Source: Prevotella sp. UBA1104 (GTDB lineage Bacteria; Bacteroidota; Bacteroidia; Bacteroidales; Bacteroidaceae). From it: a DNA stretch of 29,978 nucleotides. The stretch is taken from assembly GCA_002314055.1 (NCBI GenBank), contig DCBP01000123.1:1-29978 (forward strand), read 5' to 3'. Within the stretch, counting starts at the first letter, position 1; every line of letters begins with the position of its first letter. Positions 8,426 to 16,201 of this stretch are shown piece by piece. A program made the position numbers and the translations under genes. The notes below the pieces were generated by a model, which was not told the DNA's origin, did no database searches, and saw nothing but the letters and a program-made list of their open reading frames with translations.

Positions 8426-9070
8426 ATGGAAACAATTACATTTGACAATGTGGTGCCACATGTATTCGCACATCAAGAAAAGTTTGACTCGGATATATGG
8501 AAAAGCTGTGCCACTTTTGAGAAAGACAAGCTATACCTCGTCGAGGCGGAAAGCGGAAAGGGCAAAAGTACTTTCTGTAGCTATATCCTCGGATACAGGC
8601 ATGACTACACTGGAAGCGTAAAGTTTGACTCTACTTCTACGTTAAGCTACAAGGTAAAAAACTGGGTTGAAATGAGAAAGAATCACCTTGCTTACCTCTT
8701 TCAGGAGCTAAGACTTTTCCCAGAACTTACAGCATGGGAAAACGTAGAAATAAAGAACAAACTGACAGGATTCAAACAAAGGAAAGAAATTGTGGAATGG
8801 TTTGACCGTCTCGGCATCGCCGACAAACTCGACAGTAAAGTGGGGCTCATGTCATTCGGACAACAACAGAGGGTCGCCATGATAAGGGCTCTCGTACAAC
8901 CATTTGACTTTATTCTCGCAGACGAACCAATCAGTCATCTAGACGACCGAAACTCTGCTATAATGGCAGACATTATGACGACGGAAGCAAAAAGACAAGG
9001 TGCCGGCGTTATAGTTACCAGCATCGGCAAACACATGAATTTAAAATACGACAAAACATACAGATTATGA
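8426..9070 (+). CDS. ABC transporter ATP-binding protein (MacB/LolD-like, atypical motifs)
   Basis: This is a 214-residue single ATPase domain. Walker A is A-E-S-G-K-G-K-S-T (41-49), with Ala where the first Gly is usual. The Q-loop is F-Q-E-L (92-95), the signature L-M-S-F-G-Q-Q-Q (141-148) and Walker B F-I-L-A-D-E-P (162-168), with catalytic Glu167 present. The switch histidine expected after V-I-V-T is replaced by Ser199; a His occurs only at 203. The core catalytic residues suggest ATP is still hydrolysed. The stop overlaps the permease start by ATGA, so the two products are coupled. The substrate is unknown; the closest type is the MacB/LolD/FtsE class acting on lipoproteins, peptides or cell-wall enzymes. 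Confidence 0.83.
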   Translation: METITFDNVVPHVFAHQEKFDSDIWKSCATFEKDKLYLVEAESGKGKSTFCSYILGYRHDYTGSVKFDSTSTLSYKVKNWVEMRKNHLAYLFQELRLFPELTAWENVEIKNKLTGFKQRKEIVEWFDRLGIADKLDSKVGLMSFGQQQRVAMIRALVQPFDFILADEPISHLDDRNSAIMADIMTTEAKRQGAGVIVTSIGKHMNLKYDKTYRL

Positions 9071-10266
9071 ATTTGGTTTGGAAACTTTTAAAACAGCATA
9101 TCAGCGTTCCACAGTTCGTTGGATTCTTTTTTGCCAACCTCTTCGGAATGTTTATCGTTTTGCTCGGATTCCAGTTCTACAACGACGTTCTGCCTGTTTT
9201 TACATCGCAGGACAGCTTTATGAAGGCAGATTACCTAATAGTAAGCAAGAAGATTGGAGCAGCAAGCGCCATTTCGGGCAAATCCAATACATTCAATAAC
9301 TCAGAACTCGACGATTTTGCACAACAGAAGTTCACTAAGAAAGCTGGAAAATTTACATCTACAGAATATAAAGTAGATGCAAATATGGGCGTTAACGGAC
9401 AGTCTATTCTTAATTCCGAGCTCTTCTTTGAAAGCGTACCAGACGGATTCGTCGATGTACCACTACAAGATTGGACATATACTGAAGGTAGCCATGAGGT
9501 TCCAATCATTTTACCGCGTACATACATAAATATGTACAACTTCGGATTTGCACAGACACATTCTCTGCCGAAAATAAGTGATGGACTCGTTGGGATGATT
9601 GATTTCAAGATTTTTATCCACGGCAACGGACACAGCGATGAATACAAAGGAAAGGTTATAGGATTCTCCAACAGACTGAATACTATACTCGTGCCACAGA
9701 AATTCATGGACTGGAGTAACGGTTACTATGCACCGGGAGAGAAATCAGACCCTACCCGACTTATCGTAGAGGTAGGCAATCCTGCCGACGACAATATTAC
9801 CAAATATCTTGACCGAAAAGGATATGAGGTTGAGAGCGACAAGCTACAGGCAGAAAAAACTACTTATTTCCTAAAAATGATAGTATCGCTCGTGATGGTA
9901 ATCGGACTTATAATCAGTCTTTTAAGTTTCTATATCCTTATGCTGAGCATATACTTGCTCGTGCAGAAGAACTCTACAAAACTCGAGAACCTGCTTTTAA
10001 TAGGGTATAGTCCACAACGCGTTGCTATGCCATATCAAATACTTACGATTTGCCTAAATATTACAGTGCTGTTCATAACATGGACAATTTTGTATTTCGT
10101 AAGAGACTACTATATGGGAGTTATCGAAACACTCTTCCCACAAATCGAGAGCGGAAGCATGATGATGTCCATTGCATTAGGTTTGGGACTTTTCATACTC
10201 GTTACAGCGATTAACCAAATCGCAATACAAAGGAAGGTGATGAATATATGGAAAAGAAAAAAATAA
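9067..10266 (+). CDS. FtsX-like ABC transporter permease
   Basis: This 399-residue inner-membrane protein has the topology of the type VII (MacB/FtsX/LolC) class. It has one membrane segment at about 16-38, a large periplasmic domain to about 265, and three clustered C-terminal segments (about 270-298, 322-346, 365-388). It overlaps the ATPase gene by 4 nt (ATGA). The class usually couples cytoplasmic ATP hydrolysis to events in the periplasm rather than moving solute across the inner membrane. With the DUF4836 lipoprotein gene just upstream, a three-part envelope system is a reasonable hypothesis. Confidence 0.83.
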   Translation: MNLVWKLLKQHISVPQFVGFFFANLFGMFIVLLGFQFYNDVLPVFTSQDSFMKADYLIVSKKIGAASAISGKSNTFNNSELDDFAQQKFTKKAGKFTSTEYKVDANMGVNGQSILNSELFFESVPDGFVDVPLQDWTYTEGSHEVPIILPRTYINMYNFGFAQTHSLPKISDGLVGMIDFKIFIHGNGHSDEYKGKVIGFSNRLNTILVPQKFMDWSNGYYAPGEKSDPTRLIVEVGNPADDNITKYLDRKGYEVESDKLQAEKTTYFLKMIVSLVMVIGLIISLLSFYILMLSIYLLVQKNSTKLENLLLIGYSPQRVAMPYQILTICLNITVLFITWTILYFVRDYYMGVIETLFPQIESGSMMMSIALGLGLFILVTAINQIAIQRKVMNIWKRKK

Positions 10267-10290
10267 CTTTATAAGAAGGAATCAGAAATT

Positions 10291-10626
10291 ATGAAAATAG
10301 ACTTCAACAACATTAAAGTAGAAAAAATCATGAACTTCAAGGGCGGAGAGGGTGAACTCTCAACCCGCAACTTCATTGACCAAGACAATAAAATCATGAT
10401 GAGCCGACTTGCTCCAGGTGCATCAAGCGGATACCATAAACATGAAGGGAACTGCGAGATTGTATATATTGTAGAAGGAGAAGCGACCTTCATATATGAT
10501 AACAAGGAAGAAGTGATAAAAGCAGGCGAAGTTCACTATTGTCCTAATGGCCATAGCCACTCGATGATAAACAAAACAGAAAAAGACCTTGTTTATTTCG
10601 CTATCGTGCCATCCTTATATAAATAA
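10291..10626 (+). CDS. Small cupin-domain protein
   Basis: This 111-residue single-domain cupin carries both consensus motifs. Motif 1 is G-Y-H-K-H-E-G-N-C-E-I-V-Y-I-V-E-G (47-63), with metal ligands His49, His51 and Glu56. Motif 2 is C-P-N-G-H-S-H-S-M-I-N (84-94), with His90. All four metal ligands are therefore present. Small cupins bind sugars, act as isomerases or dioxygenases, or serve as sensors; the sequence does not tell which. It starts 24 nt after the permease and is last in its block, followed by a terminator. Confidence 0.85.
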   Translation: MKIDFNNIKVEKIMNFKGGEGELSTRNFIDQDNKIMMSRLAPGASSGYHKHEGNCEIVYIVEGEATFIYDNKEEVIKAGEVHYCPNGHSHSMINKTEKDLVYFAIVPSLYK

Positions 10627-10672
10627 GGTGTAAAAAGGGGAAATAAGAGGAAATACGTAAAATAATAAGAAA

Positions 10673-10696
10673 AAAGATACAATATCTTTATTTTTC
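10673..10696 (+). terminator. Weak intrinsic terminator after the cupin gene
   Basis: AAAGATA (10673-10679), loop CAA, TATCTTT (10683-10689), then a T-rich tail. The stem is short and all A/T except one G-C pair. It lies just before the tRNA promoter. Confidence 0.5.
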
Positions 10697-10707
10697 TCTT
10701 CAATTGT

Positions 10708-10738
10708 TTTGGTGATTAAAAATAAATCACTACCTTTG
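10708..10738 (+). promoter_or_regulatory. Bacteroidetes-type promoter of the tRNA cluster
   Basis: TTTG (10708-10711), 19 nt, TACCTTTG (10731-10738) is a full consensus match with the same spacing as the MFS and leader-peptide promoters. Transcription should start near 10744, about 40 nt before tRNA-Ser. Confidence 0.78.
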
Positions 10739-10782
10739 CACCGCATTAAACGAAATGCCTGTGGTAACAGAACAAACCGGAA

Positions 10783-10870
10783 GGAAGTTTGGGTGAGTGG
10801 CTGAAACCAGCAGTTTGCTAAACTGCCGTACGAGTTTATCGTACCGGGGGTTCGAATCCCCCAGCTTCCG
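10783..10870 (+). tRNA. tRNA-Ser (anticodon GCU)
   Basis: This 88-nt class II tRNA pairs its acceptor stem GGAAGTT with AGCTTCC (one G-U pair), with discriminator G at 10870. The anticodon stem GCAGT/ACTGC closes the 7-nt loop TTGCTAA, giving anticodon GCU for AGC/AGU serine codons. A long variable arm (GTACGA...TCGTAC) is present as expected for serine. The T arm is GGGGG-TTCGAAT-CCCCC. CCA is not encoded. Confidence 0.95.
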
Positions 10871-10898
10871 CAGGATTTCGAAATGTAAAGCAAAGGAT

Positions 10899-10973
10899 GG
10901 TGGATTCATCTAATGGTTAGGATACAAGATTCTCAATCTTGGCATAGGGGTTCGATTCCCCTATCCACTACCA
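10899..10973 (+). tRNA. tRNA-Glu (anticodon CUC), copy 1, CCA encoded
   Basis: The acceptor strand GGTGGAT pairs with ATCCACT, with the first pair G-U. The anticodon stem CAAGA/TCTTG encloses TTCTCAA, giving anticodon CUC for the GAG codon. The T arm is AGGGG-TTCGATT-CCCCT. The 72-nt body ends at A10970 and CCA follows at 10971-10973. It begins 28 nt after tRNA-Ser with no terminator between, so the two are co-transcribed. Confidence 0.95.
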
Positions 10974-10978
10974 ATCCT

Positions 10979-11006
10979 AAGGGGCTGCCAATAACAGCTC
11001 TTTTTT
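10979..11006 (+). terminator. Intrinsic terminator between the two tRNA-Glu genes
   Basis: AAGGGGCTG (10979-10987) pairs with CAGCTCTTT (10995-11003), including two G-U pairs, around a 7-nt loop, and is followed by a run of six T. A second small hairpin (CGGATT-TCA-AATCCG, 11013-11027) follows. No promoter consensus lies between this and tRNA-Glu copy 2. Confidence 0.75.
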
Positions 11007-11045
11007 ATTGGACGGATTTCAAATCCGATTTACTAACTAACAAGC

Positions 11046-11117
11046 GGTGGATTCATCTAATGGTTAGGATACAAGATTCTCAATCTTGGCATAGGGGTTC
11101 GATTCCCCTATCCACTA
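11046..11117 (+). tRNA. tRNA-Glu (anticodon CUC), copy 2, no CCA
   Basis: The 72-nt body is identical base for base to copy 1, with anticodon CUC. The gene is followed by CTT instead of CCA, so the 3' end must be added by the CCA-adding enzyme. With no visible promoter of its own it presumably depends on readthrough of the terminator at 10979-11006. Confidence 0.95.
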
Positions 11118-11120
11118 CTT

Positions 11121-11150
11121 AAAAGAGTTGCTTTTCAAGCAACTCTTTTT
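11121..11150. terminator. Bidirectional terminator, tRNA cluster and aromatic operon
   Basis: AAAAGAGTTGC (11121-11131) and GCAACTCTTTT (11139-11149) form an 11-bp stem with a 7-nt loop. A T run lies on the + side and an equivalent T run on the - side. It sits between tRNA-Glu copy 2 (+) and the end of the aromatic operon (-), so it likely stops both. Confidence 0.9.
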
Positions 11151-11183
11151 TATTTCTTAGGAATTAATTTTTAGGAGACAAAT

Positions 11184-12149
11184 TTAAATTTCCATAGGCT
11201 TGAAAAAGAAATACGCTACGAGCGGCAAATGATCGCTGAAGCCACCTTGGTATCTATATCCAAAATATGTTCTGAAAGGTTTAACATCCGTATACCTCTC
11301 ATCCTTTTCAATAATAAAAGGGACGTCGTTTACAAAACAATTTCTGAAATAAGGTTCCATACTGTTACTAATCAATATATGATCTATAGAACTCCATATA
11401 CCCTGATACTTATATGTTCCCATAGCACCATTTCTTCCCTTTACACCAGCAGAAACATCTCTCATTCCGTTTTCAATAAGATATTGTATTGACTTGTCAC
11501 GCGCTTCATCATTAAAATCACCAGAAACGACAATCATAGGATTTGCTTGCAAAGAGCGAATAGAATCAATAGATTGCTGAAGCCTCTTCATAACAGCCAT
11601 ACGATATGGAATTGTAACGCGTTTTCCCGAAAAGCGACTTGGAGCATGAAGGACAAACACATGAAGCGTATCACCACTTATAACCTCACCTGAAGCATAA
11701 AGAATATCCCTTGTTGGCCGCATACCCTTGAGCGGTTTTACACGCAAAGGATACGAATTAATAAGTCGAAATGTCATTGGAGAATATATGAGGGCAACAT
11801 CTATCCCTCGAACATCCGGAGACTGGGTTATCAGATATTCGTATCTTGCATTACGCAAAGGAGAACGCTTTGTAAGATAATTGACAACCGTATCATTTTC
11901 TACCTCACAAAGCGCCACAAGATCCGGAATAACAGTTGCGCCGTCTTCATTAACCGCCCCACACGCAAGAATTTCCTTAGAGATATTCCTAAGTTTATTC
12001 CAAAACTTATTCTTGTTCCAATGGCGCGGACTTTCCGGCAAGTATTCATAATCCTGTTTCAAAGAATCGTGCTCACAATCAAAGAAGTTCTCACAATTCA
12101 ACTGAACAAAGGTGAACACACCGAGGATAAGAGACGTAAACATACTCAT
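11184..12149 (-). CDS. Endonuclease/exonuclease/phosphatase-family protein
   Basis: This 321-residue protein has the EEP (DNase I-like) fold. The motif order is L-N-C-E-N-F-F-D (17-24), C-E-V-E-N with metal ligand Glu82 (81-85), R-G-I-D-V-A-L, a catalytic H-A-P (168-170), S-G-D-F-N-D (209-214), S-I-D-H-I-L and S-D-H-L-P-L near the C-terminus. All metal and catalytic residues appear present. The substrate could be a nucleic acid or a phosphoester; it is not determinable here. The short hydrophobic N-terminus runs straight into the first core strand, so a cleaved signal is uncertain. It begins 9 nt after the prephenate dehydrogenase gene and ends the aromatic operon, an unexplained partnership. 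Confidence 0.85.
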   Translation of the reverse strand: MSMFTSLILGVFTFVQLNCENFFDCEHDSLKQDYEYLPESPRHWNKNKFWNKLRNISKEILACGAVNEDGATVIPDLVALCEVENDTVVNYLTKRSPLRNARYEYLITQSPDVRGIDVALIYSPMTFRLINSYPLRVKPLKGMRPTRDILYASGEVISGDTLHVFVLHAPSRFSGKRVTIPYRMAVMKRLQQSIDSIRSLQANPMIVVSGDFNDEARDKSIQYLIENGMRDVSAGVKGRNGAMGTYKYQGIWSSIDHILISNSMEPYFRNCFVNDVPFIIEKDERYTDVKPFRTYFGYRYQGGFSDHLPLVAYFFFKPMEI

Positions 12150-12158
12150 AAGCGAAAT

Positions 12159-12941
12159 TTATCTGTTTTCAGCAAGATGCTTCCGGATTTTCGTAAGATA
12201 AACTTTCATACCATCAGCATCTTTGTTTTTTATTATCTCGAGTAATTCGTTCATCTCCTGTCCTATCTTCTCAATCTGTTCCGGAGTGTAAGGATTAAAA
12301 AGTATTTCTTGCAAGAGATAATCGTCTTCGCTCAAGACCCCCTTTGCTATACGCATATGGCGCTTAAATGTTGTTCCTGGGGCATCTTGATGCTTCATTA
12401 CAGCAGCAAAGACAAAAGTGCTGACAAACGGTATACTCAGAGAGTAAGCCACAGTCTTGTCATGCTCTTCAAATGAATACTCATAAATATTCAACCCAAT
12501 GCTGCTATATAAGTCTTTAAAGAAGATACGTCCCATGTAATCCCCCTCGTTAATGATAATTGCATTCTCCTCCTGCAATTGATTAAGATTGGCAAAGGTT
12601 GGTCCAAACATAGGATGTGTAGAAACATAACGATGCCCACATTTCTCATAAAAATCCTTCAATCCCGTCTTAACAGACGAGATGTCGCTTAGGATACAAT
12701 CATCCGGCAAATACGGCATTACTTCATTAAATGCTGGGATAGTATATTTTACCGTTACTGCATTGATTACAAGTTCCGGCTTAAACTCCCTAATCTCTTC
12801 AAGCATAGTAAAGCGCAAAGTATTGTAAGTAAACCGCAAGCGTTGCGGATCCTTCTCAAAAACAGCAGTTTCATGTTTGAAGCTAAGCAAGTCAAGGAAG
12901 AAACTCCCCATCTTGCCAGCTCCCAAAACAAGTATTCTCAT
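12159..12941 (-). CDS. tyrA: Prephenate dehydrogenase
   Basis: This enzyme oxidatively decarboxylates prephenate to 4-hydroxyphenylpyruvate in the tyrosine branch, using NAD(P). The 260-residue protein has the Rossmann motif G-A-G-K-M-G (7-12), D-I-S-S-V-K-T, the substrate-site segment S-T-H-P-M-F-G-P-T, and E-E-H-D-K-T-V-A-Y-S-L-S-I-P-F. There is no fused chorismate mutase and no ACT domain; the mutase is supplied by the DAHP synthase fusion encoded just upstream. It begins 34 nt after that gene; the gap contains the dispersed CAATT/CTTCAATC repeat. Confidence 0.9.
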   Translation of the reverse strand: MRILVLGAGKMGSFFLDLLSFKHETAVFEKDPQRLRFTYNTLRFTMLEEIREFKPELVINAVTVKYTIPAFNEVMPYLPDDCILSDISSVKTGLKDFYEKCGHRYVSTHPMFGPTFANLNQLQEENAIIINEGDYMGRIFFKDLYSSIGLNIYEYSFEEHDKTVAYSLSIPFVSTFVFAAVMKHQDAPGTTFKRHMRIAKGVLSEDDYLLQEILFNPYTPEQIEKIGQEMNELLEIIKNKDADGMKVYLTKIRKHLAENR

Positions 12942-12955
12942 AATCTTCGTCTTAA

Positions 12956-12984
12956 TTTTTCAATTCTTCAATCTTTCAATCTTT
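12956..12984. repeat. Second copy of the CAATT/CTTCAATC repeat
   Basis: This stretch shares a core of 20 or more bases (TTTTCAATTCTTCAATCTTT) with the tract upstream of prfC at 2508-2553. It occupies nearly the whole gap between aroF-like and tyrA genes. Relative to the downstream gene its orientation is opposite to that at prfC. Confidence 0.7.
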
Positions 12985-14043
12985 ATTAATAATTTCCATC
13001 TGTTGTCTAACCGATTCCTCGTGTATTGCCTCAAAGACCTCTTTTATGAAAGCAGGATCCATACCGCACAATGATCCTTGTGCTCCTCGTTTGTCAAGGA
13101 TTTCATTATAGCGTGAAGTCTGCAAGACTGTCATGTTATGCTCCTTTTTATATTGTCCGATTTCACGACAAACGCGCATTCGTTTAGACAAGAGTTCCAT
13201 TAAGTTATTGTCCAATTCGTCTATCTGCTTTCGCAGTTCGCTTATACCTTCCGTCGTAACAGATTCATCGCGGATAACAAGCAAACTTAATATATAATCC
13301 AGCACTTCTGGAGTTACTTGTTGTTTAGCATCGCTCCATGCCTTATCTGGATCACAATGACTCTCCACAATAAGTCCGTCAAAACCAAGATCCATAGCCT
13401 GCTGACAAAGAGGAGCTACAAGTTCGCGTCTACCGCCAATATGACTTGGATCGCATATAATTGGTAAATCCGGAATACGACGGCGCAGTTCTATAGGAAT
13501 TTGCCACATAGGAAGATTACGATAAATCTTTTTGTCGAAACTTGAGAAACCGCGATGAATTGCCGCTATTCTCTTTACGCCAGCTTGATTGATACGTTCC
13601 ATGGCGCCAATCCAAAGCTCAAGATCTGGATTTACAGGATTTTTAACAAGAACAGGAATATCCACTCCCTTCAAACTATCAGCAAGAGCTTGCATAGCAA
13701 ACGGATTTGCCGTGGTTCTTGCCCCAACCCATAGAATATCCATACCATATTTCAGTGCTAACTCCACATGTTCAGGAGTAGCAACTTCTGTAGTGATAAG
13801 CATTCCTGTTTCATCTTTCACTCTTTTCAACCAAGGTAATGCAGCCTCTCCATTACCCTCAAAGCCCCCCGGTTTTGTACGCGGTTTCCAAACCCCAGCA
13901 CGAAATATATGACATCCTTTGAATGCAAGTTGTCTTGCCGTTGTCATCACCTGTTCCTCGGTTTCTGCAGAACATGGTCCTGCTATAACGAAAGGTCTCT
14001 CGCTATCGCAAGGAAGACCTAATGGTTTCAAATCCAATTCCAT
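12976..14043 (-). CDS. DAHP synthase / chorismate mutase (type II) fusion
   Basis: The N-terminal domain (about 1-260) condenses phosphoenolpyruvate and erythrose 4-phosphate to DAHP, the first shikimate step. It is of the short type Ibeta, with G-P-C-S-A-E (22-27), K-P-R-T-K-P-G-G-F (53-61), I-H-R-G-F and D-P-S-H-I-G-G-R. The C-terminal AroQ domain (about 265-350) is a chorismate mutase, with I-D-E-L-D-N-N-L-M-E-L-L-S-K-R-M and K-K-E-H-N. The 355-residue length fits the fusion. In the Prevotella and Porphyromonas homologues the mutase domain is known to take part in feedback control by prephenate. So this one polypeptide feeds both pheA and tyrA in its operon. It starts 46 nt after the aminotransferase gene. 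Confidence 0.93.
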   Translation of the reverse strand: MELDLKPLGLPCDSERPFVIAGPCSAETEEQVMTTARQLAFKGCHIFRAGVWKPRTKPGGFEGNGEAALPWLKRVKDETGMLITTEVATPEHVELALKYGMDILWVGARTTANPFAMQALADSLKGVDIPVLVKNPVNPDLELWIGAMERINQAGVKRIAAIHRGFSSFDKKIYRNLPMWQIPIELRRRIPDLPIICDPSHIGGRRELVAPLCQQAMDLGFDGLIVESHCDPDKAWSDAKQQVTPEVLDYILSLLVIRDESVTTEGISELRKQIDELDNNLMELLSKRMRVCREIGQYKKEHNMTVLQTSRYNEILDKRGAQGSLCGMDPAFIKEVFEAIHEESVRQQMEIINKD

Positions 14044-14089
14044 AATATTTTATTTTAAATTTTTATTTCTTTTATAAAAATATACTTTC

Positions 14090-15277
14090 TCAAACTTCGA
14101 GATTATTTATTCTCTCAACAGCTTCTTTCAATTTATTTTCCTTCGCACAAAGTGAAATTCTAATATACCTCTCACCATTTGTTCCGAAGATATGTCCCGG
14201 AGTGATGAAAACACGAGCCTTATTCAATACAATTTCCGTAAGTTCCTCTGCATTTTTGTAATTTGCGGGTATCTTCCCCCAAAGAAACATCCCTACCTGT
14301 TTCGGGTCGAACGAGCATCCCAATAACCGCATTATCTCTTCTGCATATTTTCTTCTTGCCGAATAAGTCTCAAAATTTGCTTTATGATGCCAAGCTTCAT
14401 CATTATCATATGCAGCAGCTGCAGCGAGTTGAATACCTCGGAATGTTCCCGAATCAATATTGCTCTTCACCTTCAATATCCACTGGATAAAGGTAGGGTT
14501 CGTGGCACACATACCAACTCTCCATCCCGGCATGTTATGACTCTTGCTCATAGAATTCAACTCTATGCAGCAATCCTTTGCTCCATCCACCTGCAATAAA
14601 GACAGTGGCTTTTCGTTAAGAATAAAAGAGTAAGGATTATCATTTACCACAACGATATTATGTCTTTTTGCAAACTCAACAAGTTTTCTATATGTTTCCA
14701 TCAGGGCATTAGCTCCTGTAGGCATATTAGGATAATTCGTCCACATCAGCTTCACCCTACTCAGATTTGTTTTCTCCAAGGTTTCAAAATCCGGTTGCCA
14801 TCCGTTATCTTCTCGCAAATCGTAATTTATGACCTTTGCACCAAGGATCTTGCTAAGCGAGGTATATGTAGGATAACCGGGATTTGGCACCAAAACCTCA
14901 TCACCAGGATTAACAAAGGCAAGCGTTATATGCAAGATTCCCTCCTTGCTACCAATTAACGGCTGTATCTCCGTATTAGGGTCAAGTGTTACATCAAACC
15001 ATCGTTTGTAGAATCCTGCCATTGCTGTCCGTAGTTCCTGGGTTCCACAAGTTGGCTGGTATCCATGAGCCGAGTCTTGTCGTGCCACTTCACAAAGCTT
15101 GTCTATCGTCTGTTTCGATGGCGGCATATCCGGACTGCCTATTGCAAGACTTATCACATCCATTCCTTCGGCATTCATTTTTGCCACCTCCTTCAGCTTT
15201 CTACTGAAATAATACTCTTTGACGAGTGAGAGTCTTTCGGCTGGCTTTATTTGTGTCATGTTGTCAATTTCTGTCAT
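14090..15277 (-). CDS. PLP-dependent aminotransferase, probably aromatic
   Basis: This is a 395-residue class I/II (fold type I) aminotransferase. The PLP lysine is Lys245 in N-S-M-S-K-S-H-N-M; N183-x-P (N-Y-P-N-M-P-T-G) and Asp213 in N-D-N-P-Y are the other cofactor contacts. I infer that it converts phenylpyruvate and 4-hydroxyphenylpyruvate to Phe and Tyr, because it sits between prephenate dehydratase and DAHP synthase. The sequence alone only says aspartate/aromatic-type. The ATG at 15277 overlaps pheA by 14 nt and has an AGGAGA 8 nt upstream. A second ATG at 15259 (residue 7) would remove the overlap. Confidence 0.88.
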   Translation of the reverse strand: MTEIDNMTQIKPAERLSLVKEYYFSRKLKEVAKMNAEGMDVISLAIGSPDMPPSKQTIDKLCEVARQDSAHGYQPTCGTQELRTAMAGFYKRWFDVTLDPNTEIQPLIGSKEGILHITLAFVNPGDEVLVPNPGYPTYTSLSKILGAKVINYDLREDNGWQPDFETLEKTNLSRVKLMWTNYPNMPTGANALMETYRKLVEFAKRHNIVVVNDNPYSFILNEKPLSLLQVDGAKDCCIELNSMSKSHNMPGWRVGMCATNPTFIQWILKVKSNIDSGTFRGIQLAAAAAYDNDEAWHHKANFETYSARRKYAEEIMRLLGCSFDPKQVGMFLWGKIPANYKNAEELTEIVLNKARVFITPGHIFGTNGERYIRISLCAKENKLKEAVERINNLEV

Positions 15278-16100
15278 CTTTATATTCTCCTAATTTTATA
15301 AATTCACTTGTTAATGGCTTTACAGCCTCAATACTCTGTTGGTAAAGTTTATGGTCGGTATAAGACAAATCTATATAAAACCTGTATTCCCATTCTCTGC
15401 CTATTATCGGCAACGACTGAATTTTCGTCAAATTAATACCGTAAAACGAAAAAATACTCAGTACCTTGGCAAGACTGCCACATTCATGACTGATGGTAAA
15501 GGCAAGACTCGCTTTATCAGTTTCCAACCCACTTCTAAGTTCTTCAGCCTTACCTTTTTTTGCTACCACAAGAAAGCGCGTATAATTGTGTTTATTGTCC
15601 TCAATATGCTCTTCAAGGATTCTCATGCCAAACCGTCTCGCCGCCTCGGCATTGCAGATAGCTGCCTGTCCATATAGCTTTCTTCTCGATATATTGAGAG
15701 CCGCACCAGCAGTATCGTCTGCTTCCACGGATTTTAGACTTGGATGCTGTTCAAGATATTTACGGCATTGCATTAGAGCCACAGGGTGAGAATGAACTTC
15801 ATGAATAGAATTCCAATCATCTTCAGGCAAACAGCAAATACTGTGTGAAATATGGAGCTTCTTCTCTCCCGCGACCTCGAGTCCACTAGCACATAGTAAT
15901 TCGTAGTTGTGTAGTAGCGACCCTGCTATAGTATTTTCTATTGCCACCATTCCAATTGTGTCGCCACCATCCTCAATGTTGCGAAAGAGCTGTTCGAAAG
16001 TATTGCAGTATATAAGCTGCAGTTTTTCTCCTTCAAAATATTTTTTTGCCGCCATCTCATGGAAACAACCCTCAAATCCTTGTATTGCAATTTTTCTCAT
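15264..16100 (-). CDS. pheA: Prephenate dehydratase
   Basis: This enzyme converts prephenate to phenylpyruvate, the committed step to phenylalanine. The 278-residue monofunctional form has the catalytic domain at about 1-180, with V-A-I-E-N-T-I-A-G-S (52-61) and the T-R-F motif (174-176). A C-terminal ACT domain lies at about 197-275. The Phe-binding E-S-R-P motif of many homologues reads Q-S-L-P here (228-231), which may alter feedback. There is no chorismate mutase domain. It is the first structural gene of the aromatic operon, 19 nt after the T tract of a terminator preceded by an aromatic-rich leader peptide. Confidence 0.93.
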   Translation of the reverse strand: MRKIAIQGFEGCFHEMAAKKYFEGEKLQLIYCNTFEQLFRNIEDGGDTIGMVAIENTIAGSLLHNYELLCASGLEVAGEKKLHISHSICCLPEDDWNSIHEVHSHPVALMQCRKYLEQHPSLKSVEADDTAGAALNISRRKLYGQAAICNAEAARRFGMRILEEHIEDNKHNYTRFLVVAKKGKAEELRSGLETDKASLAFTISHECGSLAKVLSIFSFYGINLTKIQSLPIIGREWEYRFYIDLSYTDHKLYQQSIEAVKPLTSEFIKLGEYKDDRN

Positions 16101-16118
16101 TCTATTTTTCTTTAAATT

Positions 16119-16151
16119 AAAAACCCCGCCTCAATACTGTTTGGGGCGGGG
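16119..16151 (-). terminator. Attenuator terminator ahead of pheA
   Basis: On the minus strand, CCCCGCC (16145-16151) pairs with GGCGGGG (16124-16130) around a loop that itself can form a CAA/TTG pairing, followed by TTTTT (16119-16123). It lies between the leader peptide and pheA, so it would stop transcription before the operon unless prevented. An upstream G-G-C-G-G-G block (16215-16220, inside the leader gene) can pair with the same 5' arm and so disrupt it. An intermediate hairpin (ATCTTA-AAG-TAAGAT, 16165-16179) lies between them. Confidence 0.88.
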
Positions 16152-16201
16152 ATTACTGTATACTATCTTACTTTAAGATTTCCAATTTCCTAAGTTGAAC
16201 T

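Noticed and set aside
10783..11117. tRNA cluster as an attachment site of an integrated element
   Set aside because: No integrase, no foreign-looking cargo, and the duplicated sequence is the whole tRNA gene rather than a 3'-end repeat.
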